From Lachnospiraceae bacterium (lineage in GTDB: Bacteria > Bacillota > Clostridia > Lachnospirales > Lachnospiraceae): DNA of 34,304 nt. How positions within the stretch are numbered: position 1 is the stretch's first letter; every line of letters begins with the position of its first letter. The position numbers and the translations under genes were made by a program. The stretch spans positions 1-34,304 of the forward strand of contig CAJTFL010000037.1 of NCBI GenBank assembly GCA_910575565.1. The letters run 5' to 3'. Of the stretch, positions 14,748-22,807 are shown one piece after another. Under the pieces are notes generated by a model. That model made no database searches. It was not told the DNA's origin and saw only the letters and a program-made list of their open reading frames with translations.

Positions 14748-15677
14748 CTATTTTGCCTGAAATAATGCATTGACAAAATCATCCGCATTAAATTTCTGTA
14801 AATCGTCTATCTTTTCCCCAATCCCTACGTACTTCACCGGAAGGCCTAACTCCGACTGGATCGCCACGGCGATGCCGCCCTTTGCCGTGCCGTCCAGCTT
14901 GGTCAGGATAATCCCGGTAATCTTCGCCACCTCCATAAACTGGCGCGCCTGCACCATGGCATTCTGCCCCGTAGTCCCATCCAGCACAACCAGCGTTTCC
15001 CGGTAAGCATCCGGATACTCCTTGTCAATGATCCAGTTAATCTTTTTCAACTCCTCCATCAGGTTTTTCTTGTTGTGGAGCCGCCCTGCCGTGTCGCAGA
15101 TCAATACGTCGGCATGGCGGGACTTGGCGGCCGCCACTGCGTCGTAAACCACCGCAGCGGGATCCGAGCCTTCCTGCTGGGCGATAATCTCCACCCCCGC
15201 ACGGTTCGCCCACTCGGTCAGCTGCTCAATGGCCGCCGCGCGGAAGGTATCCGCCGCCGCCAGCACCACTTTCTTCCCCTGCTCCTTTAGCTGTCCGGCC
15301 AGCTTTCCCACCGACGTGGTTTTTCCCACGCCATTTACGCCGATCACCAAAACCACTGAAGTGCGGCGCTCAAACTCATAGGCGTTCTCCCCCAGATTCA
15401 TCTGGCGCTTCATGCTCTCGATCAGCACTTCCTTGCACTGGGAAGGCTCCTTGATATGCTGCTCCTTTACCTTCCGGCGCAGATCCTCCACGATGGCCAT
15501 GGTGGTCTGGATGCCGATATCCCCCATAATCAGGGTTTCCTCAATCTCCTCGTAAAACTCGTCGTCAATGGCGGAAAAACCGTTGAATATGGAGTCAATT
15601 CCGGAGACAATATTATCCCGGGTTTTCGCCAGCCCTTCCACCAGCCGCCCAAAAAAGCCTTTTTTCCCTTCGCTCAT
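14748..15677 (-). CDS. ftsY: Signal recognition particle receptor FtsY
   Basis: This 309-residue GTPase binds the Ffh-4.5S RNA-ribosome complex and delivers nascent membrane proteins to the translocon. It has the NG domain only: a helical N part, then G1 GVNGVGKTT (residues 113-121), the insertion-box motif DTFRAAAIEQL, DTAGR (195-199) and TKLDGTAKGG (259-268). The long acidic A domain of enterobacteria is absent, as usual in Gram-positives. It lies 62 bp after smc and 12 bp before ilvA, so it belongs to the rnc-smc-ftsY cluster. AAGGAG is present about 11 bp upstream of the ATG. Confidence 0.97.
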   Translation of the reverse strand: MSEGKKGFFGRLVEGLAKTRDNIVSGIDSIFNGFSAIDDEFYEEIEETLIMGDIGIQTTMAIVEDLRRKVKEQHIKEPSQCKEVLIESMKRQMNLGENAYEFERRTSVVLVIGVNGVGKTTSVGKLAGQLKEQGKKVVLAAADTFRAAAIEQLTEWANRAGVEIIAQQEGSDPAAVVYDAVAAAKSRHADVLICDTAGRLHNKKNLMEELKKINWIIDKEYPDAYRETLVVLDGTTGQNAMVQARQFMEVAKITGIILTKLDGTAKGGIAVAIQSELGLPVKYVGIGEKIDDLQKFNADDFVNALFQAK

Positions 15678-15739
15678 CTTGGCCCATGCTCCTTTCCCTG
15701 CCGCGTCCTGCCGCTTTATGCCTGTTTCTTTTACCGTTA

Positions 15740-18700
15740 CTACTGTTCCAATTCCGCCTCAATTAAATTCACAGATACCAGGGCCGACACCCCTTTTTCC
15801 TGCATGGTTATCCCATACAGCCGGTCGGATGCCACCATAGTGCCCCTTCTGTGGGTAATCACAATAAACTGGGTATTTTCCGTAAGCTTGTGGAGATAGC
15901 CGGCAAACCGATCCACATTGGAATCATCCAGCGCCGCCTCTATCTCATCTAAAAGGCAGAAGGGCGACGGCTTTAAATTCTGGATGGCAAACAGCAGGGC
16001 AATGGCCGTCAGGGCTTTTTCCCCGCCGGAAAGCTGCATCATATTCTGCAGCTTCTTCCCCGGGGGCTGGGAGATAATCTGGATTCCCGCCTCCAGGATA
16101 TCCTCGTCCTCCATCAGCTCTAAATTCCCCCTGCCGCCGCCAAACAGCTCTTTAAATACCGCGTCAAACTCCTGCCGGATCTTGGCAAACTGCTCCTCAA
16201 ACTGCCGCCGCATCCCCACGTCCAGCTCCTCAATGATCTTCACCAAAGCTTCCTCTGCCTGGATCAGATCCTGGTGCTGGGTCTTTAAAAATTCATACCG
16301 TTCCGAAACTTCCTTATAATCTTCAATGGCATTGACATTTACGCTTCCTAAGCCCTTGATCGAGGACTTAAGCTGCTCCGTCTCCTTTTTCACTTCGGAA
16401 AGGGAGGTAAATTCCGGATCGCGCAGCTTTTCCGCCGTGCTGTAGGTCAGGCCATACTCGTTCCAGATATAGTTTACCTGGCTATCCAGCTTCTCCTCCA
16501 GCTTTTCCTTCTGGCTTTGTATGCGGAACAAGTCCTTATCCAGGCCGCTAATCCGCTCCGTCACTGCTTCCCTTTTTTCAAACAGCTCCTTCTGGCTCCT
16601 CCCTTTTTCTTCCTTCAGCCGGTTCTCTTCCTGGATTTGGGTGGAAAATTCCCCCATCTGCCTTTCCGCCTGGGCGATTTCCTCCCTCATTTTATGGATT
16701 TCCAAAAGCTTTTGCTGGATTGCCAGGTCAGAACCGCCCCTTCCCTGGCTGATGGTTTCCTTCTCCTGTAAAAGGCCTTCCAGCTCTTCCCGGATACGGC
16801 CAATATTTTCCTGGATGAAGGCTGCCTTCTGCCGGTAATTGGCCATTTCCAGCTGTATGGAGGACAGCTCCTTAAGGCGTTCCTCCCTGCCGGTCCTGCC
16901 CTGCTCCAATTCTGCCTGCAGCCCTTCAATCTGCCGGTTAACCTGGCTGTTTTTCGCTTCCAGTCCTTCCACATCCGCCAGCAGCGTATCGTAATTCTTC
17001 TTTAGCTCCCTGGCCTGATCCTCTAACTGCCTGTGCTCCTCCACCAGATCCACGGCGGATTCCCTGATCTCCGCCCTCCGGCTTTCCAGCTGGGCGATAT
17101 TCATCTTTACCGTATTCTGCCCAAGGCTTGCCTCCTCTTTCTCCTCCCTTGTCCTTTCCGCCGCCTTCCGAATTCCGGCAAGGGTTCGTTCCGCCTGGTC
17201 CAGCTCCTTTTCCAAGCTTTCTGAAGCTTTTTGGGTCTTCTCGCAGGCCTGCTCCAGCTCTTCGATCTCCCGCTTTCGCCCCAAAAGGTTGCTGCTGTTT
17301 TTAAAGGCGCCGCCGGTCATGGAACCGCCCGGAGCCAAAAGCTCCCCTTCCAGGGTAACGATCCGAAGGCTGTGCTGGTACTTCCTGGCAAGGGCAATGG
17401 CATGATCGATATTGTCTGCCACCACCACCCGGCCCAAAAGATACCGGATCAGCTCCTGGTACAGGGAATCGGTATGCACCAGCTGATGGGCCAGCCCCAC
17501 CACTCCCGGTTCCCTTAAGATGCCGTCCTGGTTAAATCCCCCTTTCATTTTCACGCTGGTAAGGGGAAGGAAGGTGGCCCTGCCGTACCGGTTCTTTTTC
17601 AGGTACTCAATCAGGCGCTTCGCCGTCTCCTCTGAATCCGTCACCACGTTCTGGATGCTTCCTCCCAGGGCTGTCTCAATGGCCGTCTCGTATTCCTTTT
17701 CCGTGGTAATCAAATCGGCCACCACCCCATGTATCCCCCGTATCCGATCCTTTACGTCCATTACCCGGCGGATGCTGTTGCCGTAGCCTTCGTACCGCTC
17801 CGCAATGTTCTTCAAGGACTCCAGCCGGGAATAGGCGGACTGGTACGCCTGATGCTTTTCGTTTAAATTCCGGCTGATGCGGCGGATCTCCGCCTCCGCC
17901 TGCTCAATGCCTTTTTCCTGCTCCCCCTGCTCCTTAAGGATGGCCTCAAGCCTTTTTTTAAGGGCAAGGGACTTTTCCTGCTCCTTTTTTAACTGCTCCT
18001 CCTGGACGGACTCGTCGCTTTTAATCTTCAACAGCTTCTGGCTGATCTCGCTGCGGCGCACATTTACCTGCTCCAGCATGGTTTCATATCTTTGCCGCCT
18101 GGCCGTTACCGAAGCCCGTTCATTTAAGGTGTCAATAATCTGGCTTTTCCCTTCCTCTATCCGCTGCTCTATGGACTGGATAAGAAAATCCGCCTCCTTG
18201 AGGGCATCTTCCGCCCTCCTCTGGCTTTCCGAAATTTCATCCGTTTTTACGGAAAGGCTTTTTGCTTCCCCGCCATACTCCAAAAGCTTCTCCTGCCGCC
18301 TGCCCATCTCTTCCCCGATGGCCGCCATCCGGTTTTTCAGATGCTCTACATTCATCTTCTCCGTGTTAATCTGCTCGTTTAACACATTGATTTGGCCTTC
18401 TAAGCTGCCTTTTTTTAAATTTTCCTGGTTGAGAAGTTCACGGCTTTTCGTCAGCTTTTCTTCCAGCTGGCCTATTTCCGCGGACAGCCGGTCATAATCC
18501 TCCCTGATCCGGTCAGCCGCGCCCTTTGCTTCCTCCAAATCCCCGGACACGATCCCTTCCCGCCCGGAAAACTCCAAAAGCTGCTCCTTCGTGCGCAGGC
18601 TCTCCATCAAAAATGCATTGACATCGTAACGCTTTAATTCTTCCTTGAGCTGTAAGTAACGCCTGGCGGTCTCCGCCTGGCGGCTTAAAGGCCCTACCTG

Positions 18701-19300
18701 CTTTTCCAGCTCGGACAGGATATCCTTTACCCGCACGAGGTTCTGCTTCTCATCCTCCAGCTTTTTCTGGGCTATGCCCTTGCGGCGCTTAAATTTCACG
18801 ATGCCTGCCGCCTCGTCAAACAATTCCCGTCTGTCCTCCGGCTTGCCGCTTAAAATCTTATCAATCTGCCCCTGGCCGATGATGGAATAGCCCTCTTTGC
18901 CGATGCCGGTATCGTAAAACAGCTCGTTTACATCCTTTAAGCGGCAGGCGCTGCCGTTAATCATGTACTCGCTCTCACCGGAACGGTAAAGCCGCCTGGA
19001 AACCGTCACCTGATCATAGTCGATGGCCAGCTGGTGATCCTGATTGTCCAGGGTAATGGCCACGTAAGCAAATCCCTGGGCTTTTCGCATCTGGGTCCCG
19101 GCAAAAATCACATCCTGCATGCTGCCGCCCCGAAGCTGCTTCACCCTCTGCTCCCCAAGCACCCAACGGACCGCATCCGCAACATTGCTTTTGCCGCTCC
19201 CGTTAGGGCCTACAATCCCGGTGATTCCGTTGTGGAACTCAAAAACAATCTTATTGGCAAAGGATTTAAACCCCTGAATCTCTATACTTTTTAAATACAT
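15740..19300 (-). CDS. smc: Chromosome condensation ATPase SMC
   Basis: This 1186-residue protein is the core of the SMC-ScpAB complex, which loads at origins and aligns chromosome arms. The N-terminal head has Walker A GPNGSGKSNV (residues 32-41). Long coiled coils (about 170-500 and 680-1010) flank the hinge at about 510-670, marked by IHGVVADLI and ATFLPLTSVKMKGG. The C-terminal head carries the signature LSGGEKALTAIALLFA and Walker B FCLLDEIEAALDDSNVDRF. Length is typical. It starts 5 bp after the rnc stop, with GGAAGGAAGATT upstream. Long open frames on the opposite strand are by-products of its base composition. Confidence 0.98.
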   Translation of the reverse strand: MYLKSIEIQGFKSFANKIVFEFHNGITGIVGPNGSGKSNVADAVRWVLGEQRVKQLRGGSMQDVIFAGTQMRKAQGFAYVAITLDNQDHQLAIDYDQVTVSRRLYRSGESEYMINGSACRLKDVNELFYDTGIGKEGYSIIGQGQIDKILSGKPEDRRELFDEAAGIVKFKRRKGIAQKKLEDEKQNLVRVKDILSELEKQVGPLSRQAETARRYLQLKEELKRYDVNAFLMESLRTKEQLLEFSGREGIVSGDLEEAKGAADRIREDYDRLSAEIGQLEEKLTKSRELLNQENLKKGSLEGQINVLNEQINTEKMNVEHLKNRMAAIGEEMGRRQEKLLEYGGEAKSLSVKTDEISESQRRAEDALKEADFLIQSIEQRIEEGKSQIIDTLNERASVTARRQRYETMLEQVNVRRSEISQKLLKIKSDESVQEEQLKKEQEKSLALKKRLEAILKEQGEQEKGIEQAEAEIRRISRNLNEKHQAYQSAYSRLESLKNIAERYEGYGNSIRRVMDVKDRIRGIHGVVADLITTEKEYETAIETALGGSIQNVVTDSEETAKRLIEYLKKNRYGRATFLPLTSVKMKGGFNQDGILREPGVVGLAHQLVHTDSLYQELIRYLLGRVVVADNIDHAIALARKYQHSLRIVTLEGELLAPGGSMTGGAFKNSSNLLGRKREIEELEQACEKTQKASESLEKELDQAERTLAGIRKAAERTREEKEEASLGQNTVKMNIAQLESRRAEIRESAVDLVEEHRQLEDQARELKKNYDTLLADVEGLEAKNSQVNRQIEGLQAELEQGRTGREERLKELSSIQLEMANYRQKAAFIQENIGRIREELEGLLQEKETISQGRGGSDLAIQQKLLEIHKMREEIAQAERQMGEFSTQIQEENRLKEEKGRSQKELFEKREAVTERISGLDKDLFRIQSQKEKLEEKLDSQVNYIWNEYGLTYSTAEKLRDPEFTSLSEVKKETEQLKSSIKGLGSVNVNAIEDYKEVSERYEFLKTQHQDLIQAEEALVKIIEELDVGMRRQFEEQFAKIRQEFDAVFKELFGGGRGNLELMEDEDILEAGIQIISQPPGKKLQNMMQLSGGEKALTAIALLFAIQNLKPSPFCLLDEIEAALDDSNVDRFAGYLHKLTENTQFIVITHRRGTMVASDRLYGITMQEKGVSALVSVNLIEAELEQ

Positions 19301-19305
19301 TTTTC

Positions 19306-19995
19306 TTAATCTTCCTTCCGGATAGCCAAGATCCCATTATAGGCGGCCACCTGCTCCGCCGCCTTTTTCGTCCGTCCCCTGCCTGTCCCTATCCGTTTCT
19401 CCCCCAGCTTGGCGCAGACCTCAAAGGACTTATTGTGATCCGGCCCTTCCTCCTTTAAAAGCTCGTATGTTAAAGGCTCCTCAAAGCGGCTCTGCACCAT
19501 CTCCTGCAAGATAGTCTTGCTATCATAAAAGAGTTTTTTATGCTCAATATCATTTAAAATAAACCGGTCGATAAACTCTTTTGCATTAGCAAAACCACCG
19601 TCTAAATAAATCGCGCCAATCAAGGCTTCCAGCCCGTCGGACACTACCGAATGGCGCAGGCGTCCGCCCGTCCCTTCCTCTCCTTTGCCCAAGAGCAAAA
19701 ACTCCCCCAGCCCAATGCCTTCCGCGCAAAAAGCAAGGGTAGGCTCGCATACCAGGCTGGCCCTAAGCTTCGTCAGATCCCCCTCCGGCATCTCCCGGTA
19801 ATTCTTAAACAGGAAATCGCTGCTTGCCAGCTCCAGCACCGCATCGCCTAAAAACTCCAGGCGCTCATTGCACCGGCCCTTGTCCAGGCGGTGTTCATTG
19901 GCGTAAGAGCTGTGGGTCATGGCCTGCTCCAGCAGCCTGCGGTTTTCAAACTGATAACCGATCACCTGCTCCAATTTTTTTAAACTTCGGTTCAA
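19306..19995 (-). CDS. rnc: Ribonuclease III
   Basis: This 229-residue enzyme cuts double-stranded RNA in rRNA and mRNA maturation. The catalytic signature NERLEFLGDAVLEL is present with its acidic residues, a second acidic site lies in EALIGAIYLDGG, and a double-stranded-RNA-binding domain ends the protein. I chose TTG at 19995, giving a start of MNRSLKKLEQVIGY that fits clostridial homologues. AGGAGG ends 7 bp upstream of it. The ATG at 20001 abuts that site with no spacer, and the ATG at 20019 has no site. It lies between acpP and smc, the classic arrangement. Confidence 0.95.
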   Translation of the reverse strand: MNRSLKKLEQVIGYQFENRRLLEQAMTHSSYANEHRLDKGRCNERLEFLGDAVLELASSDFLFKNYREMPEGDLTKLRASLVCEPTLAFCAEGIGLGEFLLLGKGEEGTGGRLRHSVVSDGLEALIGAIYLDGGFANAKEFIDRFILNDIEHKKLFYDSKTILQEMVQSRFEEPLTYELLKEEGPDHNKSFEVCAKLGEKRIGTGRGRTKKAAEQVAAYNGILAIRKED

Positions 19996-20067
19996 TTCCA
20001 TCCCTCCTGATTTTCCCATGATACAGGAAAAGGGGGCTGCCGCAACATCCGGCTGCCCCTTTGCCTC

Positions 20068-20298
20068 TTAGTTTACCGCATTTTTGATTGCTTCCACCGC
20101 GTCTCCCACGGTCACGATTTTTTCAGCAATCTCGTTTGGAATTTCGATGTCAAACTCTTCTTCGATACCCATGATAATCTGAAAAACATCCAAAGAATCT
20201 GCGCCCAAATCATCCACAAAGGTAGCCGCCATCGTGATTTCCTCCGGCTCCAGATTTAAGACCTCCGCAATTATCCCTTGTAACTTTTCAAATTCCAT
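20068..20298 (-). CDS. acpP: Acyl carrier protein
   Basis: This 76-residue acidic protein carries growing fatty-acyl chains on a 4'-phosphopantetheine arm. The attachment serine is S35 in LGADSLD. The sequence is a four-helix ACP of normal length. The ATG at 20298 is preceded by AGGAGGAGTGATGTT, and the start overlaps nothing: plsX ends at 20303, just 4 bp before. A longer in-frame extension to 20337 would run into plsX and translate the ribosome-binding site, so I reject it. The position between plsX and rnc is conserved in Firmicutes. Confidence 0.97.
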   Translation of the reverse strand: MEFEKLQGIIAEVLNLEPEEITMAATFVDDLGADSLDVFQIIMGIEEEFDIEIPNEIAEKIVTVGDAVEAIKNAVN

Positions 20299-20302
20299 AA
20301 CA

Positions 20303-21322
20303 TCACTCCTCCTGTTCTTTTTGATTGGCAGCTGCAAGGCTTTCCTTAATTTTTTCGTTTATCCCCTGTTCCTTGAAGGCAACACATTGGATAATTGAAT
20401 TTTTCACTTCATTGGCTTTTGAATTCCCATGGGTTTTTACCACCAGGCCATTCAGCCCTAAAAGAGGCGCTCCGCCGTACCGGCTGGCATCAAAGGATTT
20501 TAATGTCTCTTTCAATGCAGGCTTTACCAAAAGAGCGCCGATCTTACTCCTTAAGCTGGTCATCATGCCGCTCTTTACCTTGCTGATTAAGGTAGCGCCT
20601 ACGCCCTCGTAAAGCTTTAGGATCACATTGCCCACAAAGGCTTCGCAGACAATCACGTCCGCTCCTCCGTGGGGGATCTCCCTGGCTTCAATGCTTCCGG
20701 TAAAGTTAATGTCTTTGCAGCCTTTAAGGAGCGGGAAAGTTTCCTTAACTAAGGCATTCCCTTTCTCCTCCTCGGCCCCGATATTCACTATGGCAACCCT
20801 GGGATTTTTCACCTTCATCACGTGCTCCATATAGATGGAGCCTATCCTGGCAAACTGAACCAGATGGGAAGGCCTGGCGTCTACATTCGCCCCGCAGTCG
20901 ATCAGCAGGGAAACCCCTTTTTCCGTAGGGATAAGGGGAGCTAATGGCGGACGCTCCACGCCTTTAATCCTTCCCACAAGCACCTGGCCCCCTACCAGTA
21001 TGGCTCCGGAGCTTCCGGCAGATACAAACGCGTCGGCTTCACCTTTCTTTACCAGGTTCATCCCCACTACGATGGAAGAATCCTTCTTCTTCCGTATGGC
21101 ATTTACCGGCGGTTCTTCCGTGGCAATCACTTCTGAAGCATGAACCACCTGGATCCTTCCCTTTTCATAAGTATGCTTGGAAAGCTGAGAATTTACCACT
21201 TCTTCTTTCCCAACTAAAAATACCTGGATCCCGGGATTGGCATTTACCGCATCCACCGCTCCGGCCACCATCTCTGAGGGCGCATAATCGCCGCCCATTG
21301 CATCAACCGCTATCTTGACCAT
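20303..21322 (-). CDS. plsX: Phosphate acyltransferase PlsX
   Basis: This 339-residue enzyme makes acyl-phosphate from acyl-ACP for the PlsY step of phospholipid synthesis. It begins MVKIAVDAMGGDYAP, the family hallmark, and shows ATEEPPVNAIRKKKDSSI, SAGSSGAILVGG and the C-terminal GAPLLGLNGLVVKTHGNS. Length is typical. It leads the plsX-acpP-rnc-smc-ftsY block, with AAGGGAGAATCAACG before the ATG. The usual upstream partners rpmF and fapR are not present; a divergent small unit starts about 120 bp away. Confidence 0.97.
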   Translation of the reverse strand: MVKIAVDAMGGDYAPSEMVAGAVDAVNANPGIQVFLVGKEEVVNSQLSKHTYEKGRIQVVHASEVIATEEPPVNAIRKKKDSSIVVGMNLVKKGEADAFVSAGSSGAILVGGQVLVGRIKGVERPPLAPLIPTEKGVSLLIDCGANVDARPSHLVQFARIGSIYMEHVMKVKNPRVAIVNIGAEEEKGNALVKETFPLLKGCKDINFTGSIEAREIPHGGADVIVCEAFVGNVILKLYEGVGATLISKVKSGMMTSLRSKIGALLVKPALKETLKSFDASRYGGAPLLGLNGLVVKTHGNSKANEVKNSIIQCVAFKEQGINEKIKESLAAANQKEQEE

Positions 21323-21440
21323 CGTTGATTCTCCCTTCGGCTAATCTAAATCTTAATATACTAAAGATTATCCTATAAATCAATACCATTTTCAAGATTT
21401 TGATGGAATCAGCCTGCAGGGGGAGATTCCGCCTTTTCGG

Positions 21441-21469
21441 TTGACTTTACTGTAAGCGCTCCCTATACT
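21441..21469 (+). promoter_or_regulatory. Near-consensus promoter on the plus strand
   Basis: TTGACT (21441-21446) and TATACT (21464-21469) are separated by exactly 17 bp, one mismatch each from the vegetative consensus. Transcription would begin near 21476 and read the small frameshifted gene, ending at the terminator at 21727-21770. It points away from plsX. Confidence 0.75.
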
Positions 21470-21498
21470 GGAAGGCAAAATGGAGAAATGCTGAAATA

Positions 21499-21688
21499 AT
21501 GAAATGTTAAGGTTTACAAGGCCAAGGGATACAAAAAGGATACATCCCAATGGATTGTGGAGGATGACGGCCTGCTGGCAGAGGCGGCCTGTGATTATTT
21601 TGCCAGTAAAGGATGGGAAGTGGAAACGGAGGACGACGGGGCGCAGGCCTTGGATGGGATGGGGGAAATTGGTGTCTTTTACGATTAG
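21499..21688 (+). pseudogene. Small acidic protein gene with apparent one-base insertion
   Basis: From 21506 to the stop at 21686-21688 the frame encodes 60 residues, starting VKVYKAKGYKKDTSQWIVED and ending MGEIGVFYD. It is acidic and has no membrane segment. No start codon opens this frame: the ATG AAA at 21499-21504 would join it perfectly if one T at 21505 were absent, but as it stands ATG AAA TGT TAA stops at once. Another in-frame ATG at 21488 meets TAA after three codons. The unit still has a strong promoter and a strong terminator, so it may be a recent pseudogene, a sequencing error, or a gene using an unusual start. I do not recognise the family. Confidence 0.5.
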
Positions 21689-21726
21689 CTTGCTGGTTCA
21701 AATAAAATACGTAGGCTGACAAGTTC

Positions 21727-21770
21727 GCCGCCTGTGGTGGATGTACGCACACCACAGACGGCTAGTTTTT
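21727..21770 (+). terminator. Intrinsic terminator after the small plus-strand gene
   Basis: GCCGCCTGTGGTG (21727-21739) pairs with CACCACAGACGGC (21750-21762) with a single mismatch, followed by TAGTTTTTGG. This is a strong hairpin with a T-run on the plus strand, 38 bp beyond the stop codon at 21688. Of the 576 bp between plsX and the CAP gene (21323-21898), only the plus-strand unit is recognisable. Confidence 0.8.
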
Positions 21771-21898
21771 GGTTAGATCTTAGTATAGTGAGGCATTTCT
21801 TTGGCAAAAGTTAAGAATAATGGGGAGCCATTTTACGCTTGCCCATGCCGCAGTGGAAAAGCAAAACATTAATTATAAATGGAAATCCTGCATTAATA

Positions 21899-22687
21899 TT
21901 AATCAGTAAACAACTGCGTCCAATAAATTACCCCTCTGCTGTCGATATAGCACCCTACCCCAATATCCGTAAACTTACGATCCAGGATATTGGCCCGATG
22001 GGTCTGGCTGTTCATCCAAGTATCCATGACCGCTTTGGGGGATGGCTGCCCATAGGCGATGTTTTCGCCTGAGCTGTTAAAGGCGGCGCCGCTTTGCCTA
22101 AGGGCTGTACTGAAGCTGCTTCCATCCGGCCTAGTATGGGAAAAGCTCCTGGTAATTTCCTGGGCACGGACAGCTGCCGCTTTAGCGACTTTTCCGGACT
22201 CTTCCACCGGGGCAAGGCCCGCCTTGGCACGCTCTTCATTAACCAGGGCAATGACTTGAAGGATGTATGTACGGGCTTCATCGCCTTCCTGGGTCAGGTT
22301 ATCATCCGCATCCGGAAAAGTTTCTCCAGGCAGGCTGCCGCCTGGTTTAGTGATGCCGGAGCCTGGTTTTATTTCCTCTGGGAAACACGTATTGGGCGTA
22401 TCCTGCCCAAACCAGCTTCCAGAAGGGCATGAAGGGTTGGCAAATGAACCACCGGGGATAAAACCAAAGCTCCAGCTTCCTATGCTGCTGCCGCTTCCTC
22501 CAGTTGAACCGCAATTTGAGCCGTAATTTATTCCATAACCCCAGCTTCCCGTACTGCAGCGGTTATTGCTTCCCGTATTGCTGCTGCCGCCGATTACCAT
22601 TACACCGATTCCCGCCTGTGATGGGAATGCTGAGATCCCTGCAATAGCAGCTGCCATTGCCGCCGCACAAATCCTAACTCTCTTCAT
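21899..22687 (-). CDS. Secreted CAP-domain (SCP/YkwD-like) protein
   Basis: This 262-residue protein has a signal peptide (KRVRICAAAMAAAIAG, likely cut after PSQA near residue 25). A Gly/Ser/Asn-rich linker with several cysteines (about 27-100) follows, then a CAP domain at about 138-262. The CAP core is visible: ALVNEERAKAGLAPV, FSHTRPDGSSF, GENIAYGQPSP and WMNSQTHRANILDRKFTDIG. The two His and the Glu of the CAP cavity are in place. Bacterial CAP proteins are extracellular with poorly known functions. AAGGAGAAGG precedes the ATG. A long inverted repeat lies just upstream. Confidence 0.92.
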   Translation of the reverse strand: MKRVRICAAAMAAAIAGISAFPSQAGIGVMVIGGSSNTGSNNRCSTGSWGYGINYGSNCGSTGGSGSSIGSWSFGFIPGGSFANPSCPSGSWFGQDTPNTCFPEEIKPGSGITKPGGSLPGETFPDADDNLTQEGDEARTYILQVIALVNEERAKAGLAPVEESGKVAKAAAVRAQEITRSFSHTRPDGSSFSTALRQSGAAFNSSGENIAYGQPSPKAVMDTWMNSQTHRANILDRKFTDIGVGCYIDSRGVIYWTQLFTD

Positions 22688-22697
22688 TTTCCTTCTC

Positions 22698-22756
22698 CTT
22701 CCGTATGTTACATAAATTTTACATTTCTGTTACAAACTTATGGTAACATACAGAAG
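22698..22756. promoter_or_regulatory. Inverted repeat upstream of the CAP gene
   Basis: GTATGTTAC (22703-22711) and GTAACATAC (22743-22751) are perfect inverted repeats 31 bp apart. With one mismatch they extend to CTTC/GAAG at the outer ends (22698 and 22756). They lie between the start of the CAP gene and the stop of the lectin-like gene. A paired operator or a 5' hairpin are both possible; no T-run follows either side. Confidence 0.55.
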
Positions 22757-22807
22757 CTTCCAAAACTATCGGAGATTGCTGGGCATTATGGAAGAAATTG
22801 GAATATT

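Noticed and set aside
17877..18497. 206-codon plus-strand frame opposite smc
   Set aside because: It is antisense to the coiled-coil part of smc; the Ser/Arg/Phe-rich translation is typical of such shadows.
21504..21719. 71-codon plus-strand frame overlapping the small plus-strand gene
   Set aside because: Arg/Trp-rich translation without motifs; the frame one base away gives a normal acidic protein and matches the promoter and terminator better.
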